DNA of 64,000 bases from Mycolicibacterium neoaurum. Lineage in GTDB: Bacteria; Actinomycetota; Actinomycetes; Mycobacteriales; Mycobacteriaceae. Every line of letters starts with the position of its first letter. The stretch's first letter is position 1. The stretch covers positions 2,542,001 through 2,606,000 of the forward strand of contig NZ_JAQIIX010000002.1 of the NCBI RefSeq assembly GCF_036946495.1. The letters run 5' to 3'. The translations under genes and the position numbers were made by a program. The notes beneath the pieces are model-generated. The model worked only from the letters and a program-made list of their open reading frames with translations. It did not search any database and had not been told where the DNA came from. Below, piece after piece: positions 1 through 8,400 of the stretch.

Positions 1-470
1 TGCCGGACCCGACTGCCGAACAGCTGGCCGATATCGCCGTCTCCTCGGCGCGCACGGCGGCCCAGTTCGGTATCGACCCGAGGGTGGCGATGTTGTCGTA
101 TTCGACAGGAACCTCGGGTACGGGTGCCGATGTCGACAAGGTCCGTGCAGCAACCGAACTGGTGCGGGGACGCGAGCCAGAGCTGTTGGTCGAGGGGCCG
201 ATCCAGTACGACGCCGCCGTGGACCCGGCCACAGCGGCCACCAAGATGCCCGATTCGGAGGTGGCCGGCCGGGCCACTGTGCTGATCTTTCCGGATCTCA
301 ACACCGGCAACAACACCTACAAGGCCGTGCAACGCAGCGCCGGTGCCATCGCGATAGGTCCGGTTCTGCAGGGGCTGAACAAGCCGGTGAACGACCTGTC
401 CCGGGGTGCGCTGGTCGAGGATATCGTCAACACCGTGGCGATCACCGCGATCCAGGCGGCACACCGGTGA
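1..470 (+). CDS. pta: Phosphate acetyltransferase, C-terminal part (5' end outside window)
   Basis: Converts acetyl-CoA plus phosphate to acetyl phosphate, the first half of the Pta-AckA overflow/acetate-assimilation pathway in the cytoplasm. The frame is open from base 3, so about 155 C-terminal residues are present and the rest lies upstream. The segment shows the PTA_PTB end of the family: MLSYSTGTSGTG, then VLIFPDLNTGNNTYKAVQR, and a GPVLQGLNKPVNDLSRG stretch typical of bacterial Pta near its C-terminus. The stop overlaps the GTG of ackA (GTGA), so the two are translationally coupled, as in M. tuberculosis Rv0408-Rv0409. Identification is firm from motifs plus neighbour. Confidence 0.95.
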   Translation, partial: PDPTAEQLADIAVSSARTAAQFGIDPRVAMLSYSTGTSGTGADVDKVRAATELVRGREPELLVEGPIQYDAAVDPATAATKMPDSEVAGRATVLIFPDLNTGNNTYKAVQRSAGAIAIGPVLQGLNKPVNDLSRGALVEDIVNTVAITAIQAAHR

Positions 471-1573
471 CCGCCCGTTCGGTACTCGTCCTCAACAGCG
501 GGTCATCATCGGTCAAATACGAACTGGTCGAGCCCGACTCGGGTGTCTCACTGGCACAGGGCATCGTCGAGCGGGTGGTGGACTACGGCGAGGCACTCAA
601 GCAGGTGTTCGCCGAGCTGCCGGATCTGGACGGACTGGTTGCCGTCGGACATCGGGTGGTGCACGGCGGGGACAGACTGTACCGGCCCACCCTGCTCGAC
701 GATGACACCATCGCCATCATCGAAGAGCTGGCACCGCTTGCGCCGCTGCACAATCCGCCGGCTCTGCTCGGTATCGCCGAAGCGCGCAAGGTGCTGCCGG
801 ACCTACCGCATATCGCCGTGTTCGACACCGCGTTCTTCCACGATCTACCGGCCGCCGCGGCCGAGTACGCCATCGACCGCGAGATCGCCGAGCGATGGCG
901 CATCCGTCGCTACGGCTTCCACGGCACATCGCATCGCTATGTCAGCGAACAGGCGGCCGAATTCCTGGACCGGCCGGTCGACGACCTGAATCAGATTGTC
1001 CTGCATCTGGGTAACGGAGCCTCGGCATCGGCGATCCGGGGCGGTCGGGCCGTGGACACCTCGATGGGCCTGACCCCGATGGAGGGTCTGGTGATGGGCA
1101 CCCGTTCGGGCGATCTCGACCCGGGCATCATGTTCTACCTGTGGCGGACGGCGCAGATGAGCGTGGAGGACATCGAGACGATGCTCAACCGTCGCTCGGG
1201 CGTATACGGACTCGGCGGTGAGATCGACTTCCGGGAACTGCACAAATGCATCGACGGCGGGGACGAGCAGGCGCGGTTGGCCTATGACGTCTATATCCAC
1301 CGGTTGCGCAAGTACATCGGCGGATATCTCGCGGTGTTGGGGAGCACCGATGTCATCACCTTCACCGCCGGAGTGGGGGAGAACGACGCCGCGGTGCGCC
1401 GTGACGCCCTGGCCGGGCTGAAAGGGCTGGGGATCGAACTCGACGAGGATCGCAACACCGCGAAAAGCCGCGATCCGCGGCGCATCTCGTCCGATGATTC
1501 GCCGGTGCAGGTGCTGGTCATCCCGACGAACGAGGAGCTTGCGATCGCGCGGTCCTGTCTCTCGGTGTTGTGA
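467..1573 (+). CDS. ackA: Acetate kinase
   Basis: Transfers phosphate between acetyl phosphate and ADP, giving acetate and ATP (reversible). The 368-residue product starts with GTG overlapping the pta stop. It carries the family's phosphate-binding motif LNSGSSSVKYEL near the N-terminus, HRVVHGG around residue 62, the catalytic-region FHGTSHRYV, and the nucleotide motif FTAGVGEND near residue 302. The length is a little short of the usual 380-400, as in other mycobacterial AckA. The stop lies only 10 bases from the end of the convergent regulator gene, so the accessory island begins immediately here; in M. tuberculosis ackA is followed by pknG. Confidence 0.96.
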   Translation: MTARSVLVLNSGSSSVKYELVEPDSGVSLAQGIVERVVDYGEALKQVFAELPDLDGLVAVGHRVVHGGDRLYRPTLLDDDTIAIIEELAPLAPLHNPPALLGIAEARKVLPDLPHIAVFDTAFFHDLPAAAAEYAIDREIAERWRIRRYGFHGTSHRYVSEQAAEFLDRPVDDLNQIVLHLGNGASASAIRGGRAVDTSMGLTPMEGLVMGTRSGDLDPGIMFYLWRTAQMSVEDIETMLNRRSGVYGLGGEIDFRELHKCIDGGDEQARLAYDVYIHRLRKYIGGYLAVLGSTDVITFTAGVGENDAAVRRDALAGLKGLGIELDEDRNTAKSRDPRRISSDDSPVQVLVIPTNEELAIARSCLSVL

Positions 1574-1583
1574 ATCGAGAGTT

Positions 1584-2267
1584 CTAGGCCGGCGGTGTGG
1601 GGTTCTGCACGGTATCCCAGGATGTTCCGTGCGGGCCGCCGCGGCCCGCACGCGGTGCCACACCGTCCGCGGACTCCGGATCGAACATCAACCAGATGCC
1701 GACGGCGGGGGTGTCGGTGGGGTTGTAATAACGGTGCGGGCGCATCGAGTTGAAGCACAGCGAGTCGCCGGCGTGCAGCTCGTGCTCGCCGAACTCCAAT
1801 TTCAGGCGCAGGGTGCCGGACAACATGTAGACGAACTCATGACCGTGGTGCACCATCGAGCGACCTTCAGGTGAGCTCGACGCCTTCGCCGCATAGGTGA
1901 CGTGGAGCGACTGCAGACCGTTCTCGGCGTGACCCGCCAGTTGTTCCCACCGGACACCGTGCTCCATCTCGATGACGGGATTGTCCGCCGAACGCTGGAT
2001 ACCCGCCGCATCATCGGAACCCTCGCGCACGGTGTGTTGGGACGGCGCCGGCTCGTCTGTCGCATAACCATTGTCGACCAGGTCGTCCAACGAGACCGAC
2101 AGCGTGGATGCCAGCGCGAACAGCGTGCGTACCGACGGCTGGCTTTTGCCGTTCTCTACCTGCGACAGCAGGCTGGTCGAAATACCCACTGCGGAAGCAA
2201 CTTCCCGTAGCGGAAGGCCGCGGTCCAACCGGGCGCGTCGAAGCGCGTGGCCAATGTCTTCGTTCAC
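1584..2267 (-). CDS. XRE-family regulator with C-terminal cupin domain
   Basis: Predicted one-component transcription factor for the divergent catabolic operon. With the GTG at 2267 the protein is 227 residues: an N-terminal helix-turn-helix (about 5-62, with EVASAVGISTSLLSQVENGK as recognition segment) and a C-terminal small-molecule cupin barrel (about 115-196, with VHHGHEF, residues 139-145, and RPHRYYNP as the two half-motifs). This HTH_3-cupin architecture is known from repressors and activators of sugar, polyamine and aromatic catabolism, where the cupin binds the inducer. The longer in-frame upstream reading lacks homologous character, and a CAGGGG precedes the chosen GTG. It is divergent from the NTF2-like gene across a 252-base AT-rich region holding repeats. 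The inducer is unknown. Confidence 0.85.
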   Translation of the reverse strand: MNEDIGHALRRARLDRGLPLREVASAVGISTSLLSQVENGKSQPSVRTLFALASTLSVSLDDLVDNGYATDEPAPSQHTVREGSDDAAGIQRSADNPVIEMEHGVRWEQLAGHAENGLQSLHVTYAAKASSSPEGRSMVHHGHEFVYMLSGTLRLKLEFGEHELHAGDSLCFNSMRPHRYYNPTDTPAVGIWLMFDPESADGVAPRAGRGGPHGTSWDTVQNPTPPA

Positions 2268-2361
2268 CCAATACCCCTGCTGTCGTTCACGGATCCAGCA
2301 AACGCGTCCCTGATGCTCAGCATCAAACCAGAACGGTCGCCGGCGATCGGTGATTCTGTGG

Positions 2362-2436
2362 AGTGTTGACAATAACACTGAAATATGACCATGATGCACA
2401 CCACATAATCCAGTGACAGTGAAAATTATCCAGTGA
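2362..2436. promoter_or_regulatory. Putative operator cluster of AGTG-type repeats
   Basis: An inverted repeat AGTGTT-N6-AACACT lies at 2362-2379, followed by a direct repeat ATCCAGTGA at 2408-2416 and 2428-2436, exactly 20 bases apart, with a further CAGTGA at 2417-2422. All copies share an AGTG core and lie in a conspicuously AT-rich stretch of an otherwise GC-rich window, between the XRE-cupin gene and the operon. The 20-base phase puts the two direct repeats on the same face of the helix. I infer they bind the XRE-cupin protein; the sequence alone does not show which repeat is used. Confidence 0.5.
2366..2395 (+). promoter_or_regulatory. Putative sigma-A promoter of the island operon
   Basis: A perfect -35 hexamer TTGACA (2366-2371) is followed after 18 bases by CATGAT (2390-2395), an acceptable -10. 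The -35 lies inside the AGTGTT-N6-AACACT inverted repeat, so a protein bound there would compete with RNA polymerase, suggesting repression. The transcript would have a leader of about 115 bases before the TTG start at 2520. Evidence is motif only. Confidence 0.4.
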
Positions 2437-2519
2437 AGGTGGAAAGTGCGGCGCCGGCGTGAACGCGGGCATCCCCTCCGCTGGTTACCAGCCCTCACTC
2501 ATGGGAAGGCTTCCGTACG

Positions 2520-2903
2520 TTGGCCCTCAGTACCGATGACACCGCCATCCGCGAACTCGAAAAGGCGCGTTACGCGGCAGTTCTCAACAAGGACTTCGAG
2601 CACTTCGAGGCGTTGTGTCACCCAGAACTGATCTACACACACTCCAACGGGGACACCGACACCCTGGCCTCGTATCTGGCCAAGGTGCGGTCGGGGTTCT
2701 ACGTCTATCACGAGATCGAGCATCCGATCGCGTTCATCCGTTTCGTGGAGAATCTGGCGCTCGTCGTCGGCGAGATGAACGCCGAACTGACTGCTGCCGG
2801 TGTCACGAAGAAGCTTCGAAACAATTGCCTGGCCGTATGGCTCCGAACCGGTGACGCGTGGCGCCTGCTCGCCTACCAACCGACACCACGGGTCGACGGA
2901 TGA
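2520..2903 (+). CDS. NTF2/SnoaL-like small protein (possible dehydratase or isomerase)
   Basis: First gene of the island operon, 127 residues. The pattern is the cone-shaped NTF2-like (DUF4440/SnoaL) fold: N-terminal helix with RELEKARYAAVLNKD, FEALCHPELIYTHSNG in the first strand region, and a C-terminal WLRTGDAWRLLAYQPTP strand typical of DUF4440 proteins. Members of this fold include scytalone dehydratase and ketosteroid isomerase, which remove water or shift double bonds in hydroxylated rings, so a dehydratase role on a cyclic intermediate is possible but is inference. The start is TTG at 2520, with GGGAAGG upstream; no in-frame ATG lies nearby. The stop overlaps the ATG of the maleylacetate reductase (ATGA). 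Confidence 0.75.
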   Translation: MALSTDDTAIRELEKARYAAVLNKDFEHFEALCHPELIYTHSNGDTDTLASYLAKVRSGFYVYHEIEHPIAFIRFVENLALVVGEMNAELTAAGVTKKLRNNCLAVWLRTGDAWRLLAYQPTPRVDG

Positions 2904-3970
2904 CGAGAATGGCCACCAGCGTGGAGTTCTGTTACGACTCACCGCCCGGACGAGTGGTGTTCGGCGCCGGGATGGCGGCGACGCATATCGCGCGCGAGGT
3001 GGCGAGCCTGGGCGGTCGCCGCGTGATGCTGATCGCGGGTCCCCGTGAAGCGGACCTCGCCGATGCGCTCACCGCCGGTATCGAGGACCGCATTGCGCTG
3101 CGGTTCAACGATGTGCGCCCGCACGTCCCGATCGAGGTGGCGGACAGCGCGGTTGCGCTTGCCCACCGTCGGAACATCGACCTGTTGCTGTCGATCGGAG
3201 GTGGTTCGACCACCGGCACGGCGAAGATCGTGGCACTGAGCGACGGCCTGCCCATCGTGTGCGTTCCCACCACATACGCCGGCTCGGAGGTGACGCCCGT
3301 GTGGGGCCGCACGGAGGCCGGTGTGAAACGGACCGGTGTATCCGAACGGGTACGGCCCCAGGTCGTGGTCTACGACCCTGACCTCGTGCAGACACTGCCC
3401 CGCGATCTGACCGTGGTGTCAGCCCTGAATGCCATGGCCCACTGTGTCGAGGCGCTCTGGACGCCGAAGGCCAACCCGATCACGACGATGACGGCACTCG
3501 AAGGCGTGCGAGCGCTGGCGACGGGCCTGCGAGAGGCTGACAAGGACACCGCCGCAACACAATTGTTGTACGGGGCCTACTTGGCCGGGACGGCGTTCGG
3601 AGTGGCGGGATCGGGTCTGCACCACAAGATCTGTCACGCGCTCGGTGGCGGATTCGATCTTCCGCATGCCGAGACCCACGCGGTGATATTGCCGCACGTG
3701 CTGGCATTCAACGCGATCGCGGCGTCGATGGCCGAACAGATGTGCCGACTGGCCGACGCACTCGGTGCCACCGATCCCGTCGAGGGCATGGCCGATCTCT
3801 ACGCCTGCGTGCGGCCGCCACGCTCGCTCGCCGATATCGGGCTGACGTGCTCCGATCTGCCTGAGGCCGTGCGTCTGGTCACCACCAAACTGCCCATACC
3901 CAATCCGCGTCCTGTCGATGAGCAGTCGATCGCCGCCATCCTCACGTCCGCCCACGGGGCACTCGATTGA
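2900..3970 (+). CDS. Maleylacetate reductase (iron-type alcohol dehydrogenase fold)
   Basis: Reduces maleylacetate with NAD(P)H to 3-oxoadipate, the step after ring opening of hydroxyquinol or chlorocatechols, feeding the beta-ketoadipate pathway. The 356-residue product has the family's N-terminal SPPGRVVFGAG, the nucleotide loop SIGGGSTTGTAKIVAL (about 98-113) and the histidine-rich segment GLHHKICHALGG followed by LPHAETHAV (His241, 242, 246, 256, 260), all characteristic of maleylacetate reductases rather than general Fe-alcohol dehydrogenases. The ATG at 2900 overlaps the previous stop, so the longer upstream reading is rejected. Its partner ring-cleavage dioxygenase is the last gene of the same operon. 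Confidence 0.9.
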   Translation: MTRMATSVEFCYDSPPGRVVFGAGMAATHIAREVASLGGRRVMLIAGPREADLADALTAGIEDRIALRFNDVRPHVPIEVADSAVALAHRRNIDLLLSIGGGSTTGTAKIVALSDGLPIVCVPTTYAGSEVTPVWGRTEAGVKRTGVSERVRPQVVVYDPDLVQTLPRDLTVVSALNAMAHCVEALWTPKANPITTMTALEGVRALATGLREADKDTAATQLLYGAYLAGTAFGVAGSGLHHKICHALGGGFDLPHAETHAVILPHVLAFNAIAASMAEQMCRLADALGATDPVEGMADLYACVRPPRSLADIGLTCSDLPEAVRLVTTKLPIPNPRPVDEQSIAAILTSAHGALD

Positions 3971-3994
3971 ACCGCAATGAAAGGACCAACTGTC

Positions 3995-4714
3995 ATGCGT
4001 CTTGAGAAGAAGATCGCACTGGTGACCGGTGCGAGCCGCGGCATCGGCAAGGCGACCGCAGAACTGTTCGCCGAGCATGGCGCCACGGTGTATGCCGCTG
4101 ACCTGGACATTGCCGAGGACGCGCCGTCCGGTGTCACCCCGCTCCTACTGGACGTCACCTCACCGGCTGCCTGGCAGACCGCCGTGGACGATATCGTCGC
4201 GGAGGCCGGGCGCATCGATGTGCTGGTGAACAACGCGGGCATCGTGCGGTACTACGACGGAATTGCCGATATGTCACCCGAGCACTGGCACGAAGTCATC
4301 GCGGTCAACCAGACGGGGCCGTACCTCGGTATGCGCGCGGTCATTCCGGTCATGAAGCGCCTGGGCGGTGGCTCGATCGTGAACGTGTCATCCATCTGGG
4401 GTATTGCCGGGGCGGCGGGGGTGGCGGCATACACCGCCAGCAAGTTCGCGGTTCGTGGAATGACCAAGAACGCCGCACTGACCTACGTCGGCGACGGCAT
4501 CCGGGTCAACTCCCTGCACCCGGGCATCATCGCGACCCCGCTGATCGACGCCCAGGATGCGGACATCACCTCCGACATCGTCGATGTGACCCCGATGAAG
4601 AGGCTCGGTCGTCCGCGGGAGATCGCCTATGGCGCATTGTTTCTGGCCAGCGATGAGTCGAGCTATATGACCGGAGCCGAGTTGGTCATCGATGGCGGAT
4701 ACACCACCCCCTGA
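3995..4714 (+). CDS. Short-chain dehydrogenase/reductase (SDR) A of the island
   Basis: Classical 239-residue SDR. Cofactor motif TGASRGIG (11-18), NNAG at 79-82, and catalytic Ser132/133, Tyr146, Lys150 in YTASK are intact; the C-terminal MTGAELVIDGGYTTP resembles cyclohexanol, glucose and 3-oxoacyl dehydrogenases. Asp36-Leu-Asp38 after strand 2 favours NAD(H). The start at 3995 has AAAGGA about 10 bases upstream, unlike the in-frame ATG at 3977. Substrate unknown; set between a maleylacetate reductase and a sugar-type ABC importer, oxidation of a ring hydroxyl of the imported compound is the likely role. SDR B of this operon ends with the same GGYT signature, suggesting paralogy. Confidence 0.85.
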   Translation: MRLEKKIALVTGASRGIGKATAELFAEHGATVYAADLDIAEDAPSGVTPLLLDVTSPAAWQTAVDDIVAEAGRIDVLVNNAGIVRYYDGIADMSPEHWHEVIAVNQTGPYLGMRAVIPVMKRLGGGSIVNVSSIWGIAGAAGVAAYTASKFAVRGMTKNAALTYVGDGIRVNSLHPGIIATPLIDAQDADITSDIVDVTPMKRLGRPREIAYGALFLASDESSYMTGAELVIDGGYTTP

Positions 4715-4744
4715 CCCCACCACATCATCAGCTAGGAGAAAACA

Positions 4745-5767
4745 ATGAACAACCGCAAAGTCGCGGCTGGGGCCGCACTTCTGCTCGCCGGAACCGTTGC
4801 GCTGACGGGCTGTGGTCGCGGCGAAGGCGGCGAGGGAACCCCGGTGGGTTTCTCGGCAGGCTTCCTGGACAGCCCCTTCAACTCCGGCATGGTGAAGGCC
4901 GTCGAGGGGCAGGCCAATGCCGAAGGTAGCGGGCTGAGCATGCTGCCTGCCACCGATGCTCAGAGCGACCCCGGCAAGCAGATCACCGATGTGAACACGC
5001 TACTGAGCCAGGGTGTCGAGGGGCTGGTCATGTTCCCCACCGACAGTGATGCGATCATCCCCGCGATCGAGGCCGCCAACGCGAAGGGGGTACCGGTCAT
5101 CACCGTCGACATCGCCGGTAACGGTGGCGATATCTACATGAACATTCGTGCCGACAACGTCGCGATGGGGCGCAGCGTCTGCGAGAAGCTCGGTGAGCTC
5201 ACCGGTGGGTCGGGACGGGTACTGGAGATCCACGGTGATCTCGGAACCACTTCGGGATTCGATCGTAATGCCGGGTTCACCGAATGTATGGGAGAGCGGT
5301 TCCCTGGCATCGAGGTCGTCTCCCGGGATGCGAAGTGGAAGACCGACCAGGCCGTCGATGTCGCCCAGACAGTGCTGTCCACCCAAGACTTCGATGCTGT
5401 CTTCCTTGCCAGCGATTCGGTGATGCTGACGGGGGTGATGAACGTCATGCGCGACATCAACAAGTTGGCACCCACCGGATCGGCGGGGCACCTCCCGCTG
5501 GTCACCATCGATGGCACGCCGGGTGCGCTACAGGCGGTTCGCGACGGCTATGTCGATGCCGTCGTATCACAGCCGGTTGACCTGTACGGCAAGTATGCGG
5601 TCAGCTATCTGCAGGATGCGTTGGCTGGCAAGGAGTATCAGACCGGACCTACCGATCACGACAGCGTCATCGTCGATTACAAGGGCAACCTCGCCGATAT
5701 GCTGCCGGCTCCGGTCGTGACCGCGGACAACGTCGACGACACGACCCTGTGGGGTAATCAAGCGTGA
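4745..5767 (+). CDS. Sugar-type ABC importer, substrate-binding lipoprotein (RbsB-like)
   Basis: Captures the substrate outside the membrane for the adjacent ATPase and permease. The 340-residue protein starts with a lipoprotein signal, lipobox LTGC with Cys23, then a periplasmic-binding-protein type I fold (Peripla_BP_4): LLSQGVEGLVMFPTDSDA, followed by GVPVITVDIAGN, and a C-terminal VSQPVDLYGKYAVSYLQDAL. Such proteins bind pyranoses, furanoses, inositols and similar polyols, so the imported compound is probably a small, highly hydroxylated molecule. A strong AGGAGA lies upstream of the ATG. The stop overlaps the GTG of the ATPase gene. Confidence 0.88.
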   Translation: MNNRKVAAGAALLLAGTVALTGCGRGEGGEGTPVGFSAGFLDSPFNSGMVKAVEGQANAEGSGLSMLPATDAQSDPGKQITDVNTLLSQGVEGLVMFPTDSDAIIPAIEAANAKGVPVITVDIAGNGGDIYMNIRADNVAMGRSVCEKLGELTGGSGRVLEIHGDLGTTSGFDRNAGFTECMGERFPGIEVVSRDAKWKTDQAVDVAQTVLSTQDFDAVFLASDSVMLTGVMNVMRDINKLAPTGSAGHLPLVTIDGTPGALQAVRDGYVDAVVSQPVDLYGKYAVSYLQDALAGKEYQTGPTDHDSVIVDYKGNLADMLPAPVVTADNVDDTTLWGNQA

Positions 5768-7308
5768 ACGCCGGCGTCGATTATGCGATCGAGGCCACCG
5801 GAATCGTCAAGACTTTCGGACCGACTCGTGCGCTCCGCGGTGCCAGCGTCCGGGTTCGACAGGGTGACTGCCATGCGCTTCTCGGCCGCAACGGCGCCGG
5901 TAAGTCGACCCTGATTGCCGCCCTGACCGGGTTGATCGAGCCGGACGAGGGAACTCTGTCCTTCCACGGGAACAGCGCTTCGGACGACACCCGCGAGAAT
6001 GTCGCGTGTGTGTACCAGAAGAGCACTCTCGTTGCCGACCTGACGGTGGCGGAGAACATCACCCTGGGGGCTCAGCCGCGCAACCGCGCCGGCCTGGTGG
6101 ATTGGAAGCGAGTCGACAGCACCGCGCGAAACCTGCTGCAACGGTGGGGTAATCCCAATCTCGCTCATCGCATGGTTGCCGATCTTGAGCCGATCGAGAA
6201 GAAGATCGTGGAGATCTGCCGGGCGCTGTCCAAGGGGCCGCGGATCCTGTTGCTCGACGAACCGACCGCCGGCCTGGACGGGGCCGGCGCCGGTGAGCTC
6301 TTCCGTCAGATTGCCACGCTCAAGTCCGACGGTGTCACGTTGATCTACGTCTCGCATCATCTGGAGGAGATCTTCCAGATCTGTGATCACGTGACGGTGT
6401 TGCGCGACGGTATCGACGTTATGTCCTGTCCGCTCGGTGATCTGACGATGGACCGGTTGATTGCCACGATGACGGGCAGCAACACCGCCGGATCCTCGGG
6501 GCGTGGCGCCTCCTCTCACGTCGCGGAGGCGAAAGCGTTCGGTGATGCTGCTCTGATCATTGAGGACTTGCACATCGAGGAACGGGTCTTCGGTGTCGAC
6601 ATCGCTGTGCGCCAAGGTGAATGCGTCGGGCTGACGGGTCTGGACGGGGCCGGACATGTTCACATCGGTCGAGCAGTGGCGGGGCATGTGGCGCCGGTGA
6701 GCGGCCGGATCGTGCATCTCGGGAAGCCCTTGCAGGCGAACCCGGCATCGGCGATCAACGCCGGGATCGGCTTCGTTCCCGAGGACCGGCACGTCGACGG
6801 TTACGTACCGGAGATGTCGGTCGAGGAGAACGCGACACTCACCGTTCTGCCACGGATCACCAACCGTGCGGGTTTTGTCGATACCGTCGCCCGCCGCGCG
6901 ATCTACCGGAAGCTCGCCGACTCGTGGACGATCGTGGCAAGTTCGCCCGACCAACACGCCGAACAGCTCTCGGGCGGCAACCAGCAGAAGGTGGTGCTGG
7001 CGCGAGCGCTGGCATCCCAGCCGGACACCCTCGTGGTCGTCAACCCGACCGCCGGAGTGGATGTGGCGGCCAAGAATTCGATCTACACCACACTGTCCGA
7101 CCTCGCCTCGGCAGGCAAGGCGATCCTGGTGATCAGCGGCGACGACGACGATCTCGCGATCTGTGACCGGGTGATCGCACTGCACAAGGGACGAGTCGCC
7201 GGCGAGTTCGAACGCGGCTACACCGAGGACGCACTCATCGCGAGCGTGCAGGGCGGTACGTCCACTGTGATCGATGACGTCCAGTACGACAAGCCAAGCA
7301 AGGAGTAA
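5764..7308 (+). CDS. Sugar-type ABC importer, double ATPase (RbsA-like)
   Basis: Energises uptake with the RbsB- and RbsC-like neighbours. Two nucleotide-binding halves in 514 residues, as in RbsA/MglA/XylG. The first half has an intact Walker A (LLGRNGAGKST, near residue 40) and Walker B (ILLLDEPTAGLDG), but its signature is the unusual ADLEPIEKKIVE. The second half has a normal signature LSGGNQQK but lacks the Walker A lysine (GLDGAGHVHIG), as is common in this family, and its Walker B reads VVVNPTAGVDV, so the usual Asp-Glu pair is Val-Asn. Only one functional hydrolysis site can therefore be expected. The start is GTG overlapping the previous stop. Confidence 0.87.
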   Translation: MNAGVDYAIEATGIVKTFGPTRALRGASVRVRQGDCHALLGRNGAGKSTLIAALTGLIEPDEGTLSFHGNSASDDTRENVACVYQKSTLVADLTVAENITLGAQPRNRAGLVDWKRVDSTARNLLQRWGNPNLAHRMVADLEPIEKKIVEICRALSKGPRILLLDEPTAGLDGAGAGELFRQIATLKSDGVTLIYVSHHLEEIFQICDHVTVLRDGIDVMSCPLGDLTMDRLIATMTGSNTAGSSGRGASSHVAEAKAFGDAALIIEDLHIEERVFGVDIAVRQGECVGLTGLDGAGHVHIGRAVAGHVAPVSGRIVHLGKPLQANPASAINAGIGFVPEDRHVDGYVPEMSVEENATLTVLPRITNRAGFVDTVARRAIYRKLADSWTIVASSPDQHAEQLSGGNQQKVVLARALASQPDTLVVVNPTAGVDVAAKNSIYTTLSDLASAGKAILVISGDDDDLAICDRVIALHKGRVAGEFERGYTEDALIASVQGGTSTVIDDVQYDKPSKE

Positions 7309-7313
7309 CTGAT

Positions 7314-8360
7314 ATGTCGACGACGAGCGTCGGGCGCGCTCCCTCCGAACCGCCGGTGCGCGACACCGAAGGACGCTGGCGCACAATCCGAAACAGTGCT
7401 GCATTTCGTGAACTGAGCCTGGTGCCGGCGATTTTCGTGGTGCTGATCCTCGGTTACGCACTGTCTCCGCAGTTCTTGACCGTCAACAATCTGCTCAACA
7501 ACGTGCTGGTGAACTCGGCGGTGCTCGGGGTCGTGGTGGTGGCGGAGAGCTTGATTCTGATATCGGGACACTTCGACTTGTCACTGGAATCGATCGTCGG
7601 GTTCATCCCTATGCTCGCGGCGTGGCTGTCGGTACCGTCGGCGGTCGGCGGACTCGGGATCGAGCTGCCCGCCGGTGCCTCCATCGCCGTCGGCTTCGTC
7701 GCGGCCGCTGTCGTCGGTCTGGTGAACGGGTACCTGGTGGCCAAACTTAAGCTGAATGCCTTCATGGTCACGCTGGCGATGCTGATCCTGTTACGCGGCG
7801 TGACGATGGGCATCTCATCGGGCCAGACCCTGAGCAGTCTGCCTGCACCGCTGCTGTGGTTGGGGCGCACGAACATCCTCGGCATCTCCGTGCAGGTGTG
7901 GTTGTTCTTTGTGATCTTCCTGCTGGCCTGGCTGATCATGCGGCACCACCCGGTCGGTCGCAAGCTCTACGCCATGGGCGGTAACCAGGCCGCGGCCGAC
8001 GCCGCCGGTATCAATACGACCCGCTTGACGGTGGCGGTCTTCGTTGCCGGTGCGATGGTCGCCGCCTTCGCCGGGTTCATGCTCACCGGCCGCATCGCAT
8101 CGGCCACCTCGAATCAAGGTGACGGCCTCATCTTCACCGTGTTCGCGGCCGCGGTCATCGGCGGTATCAGCCTCAACGGTGGCAAGGGATCGATGATCGG
8201 GGCCTTCCTCGGCGTGATCATCCTCGGGCTGGTCGACAACATCTTGACGCTGTCCAGGGTCCCGAGCTACTGGGTGAACGCCACGTATGGGTTCATCATC
8301 CTGGCCGCACTGATCGTCAACCGGTTCACCGGCACCCGCGAGCACCGCAGGGCGGTGTGA
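7314..8360 (+). CDS. Sugar-type ABC importer, permease (RbsC-like)
   Basis: Membrane channel of the importer, forming a homodimer in this family. The 348-residue sequence is strongly hydrophobic with roughly 8-10 transmembrane segments and the BPD_transp_2 signature around ADAAGINTTRLTVAVFVAG (EAA-like loop contacting the ATPase). NGYLVAKLKLNAFMVTLAM is typical of the RbsC/YtfT group. An AGGAG formed at the 3' end of the ATPase gene serves as ribosome binding site. With the two upstream genes it completes a CUT2-type importer without a glycosidase or sugar kinase nearby. Confidence 0.88.
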   Translation: MSTTSVGRAPSEPPVRDTEGRWRTIRNSAAFRELSLVPAIFVVLILGYALSPQFLTVNNLLNNVLVNSAVLGVVVVAESLILISGHFDLSLESIVGFIPMLAAWLSVPSAVGGLGIELPAGASIAVGFVAAAVVGLVNGYLVAKLKLNAFMVTLAMLILLRGVTMGISSGQTLSSLPAPLLWLGRTNILGISVQVWLFFVIFLLAWLIMRHHPVGRKLYAMGGNQAAADAAGINTTRLTVAVFVAGAMVAAFAGFMLTGRIASATSNQGDGLIFTVFAAAVIGGISLNGGKGSMIGAFLGVIILGLVDNILTLSRVPSYWVNATYGFIILAALIVNRFTGTREHRRAV

Positions 8361-8400
8361 ACTCAGGCGATGTCGAGTACACGAGAAAGGAAGTCAACAC

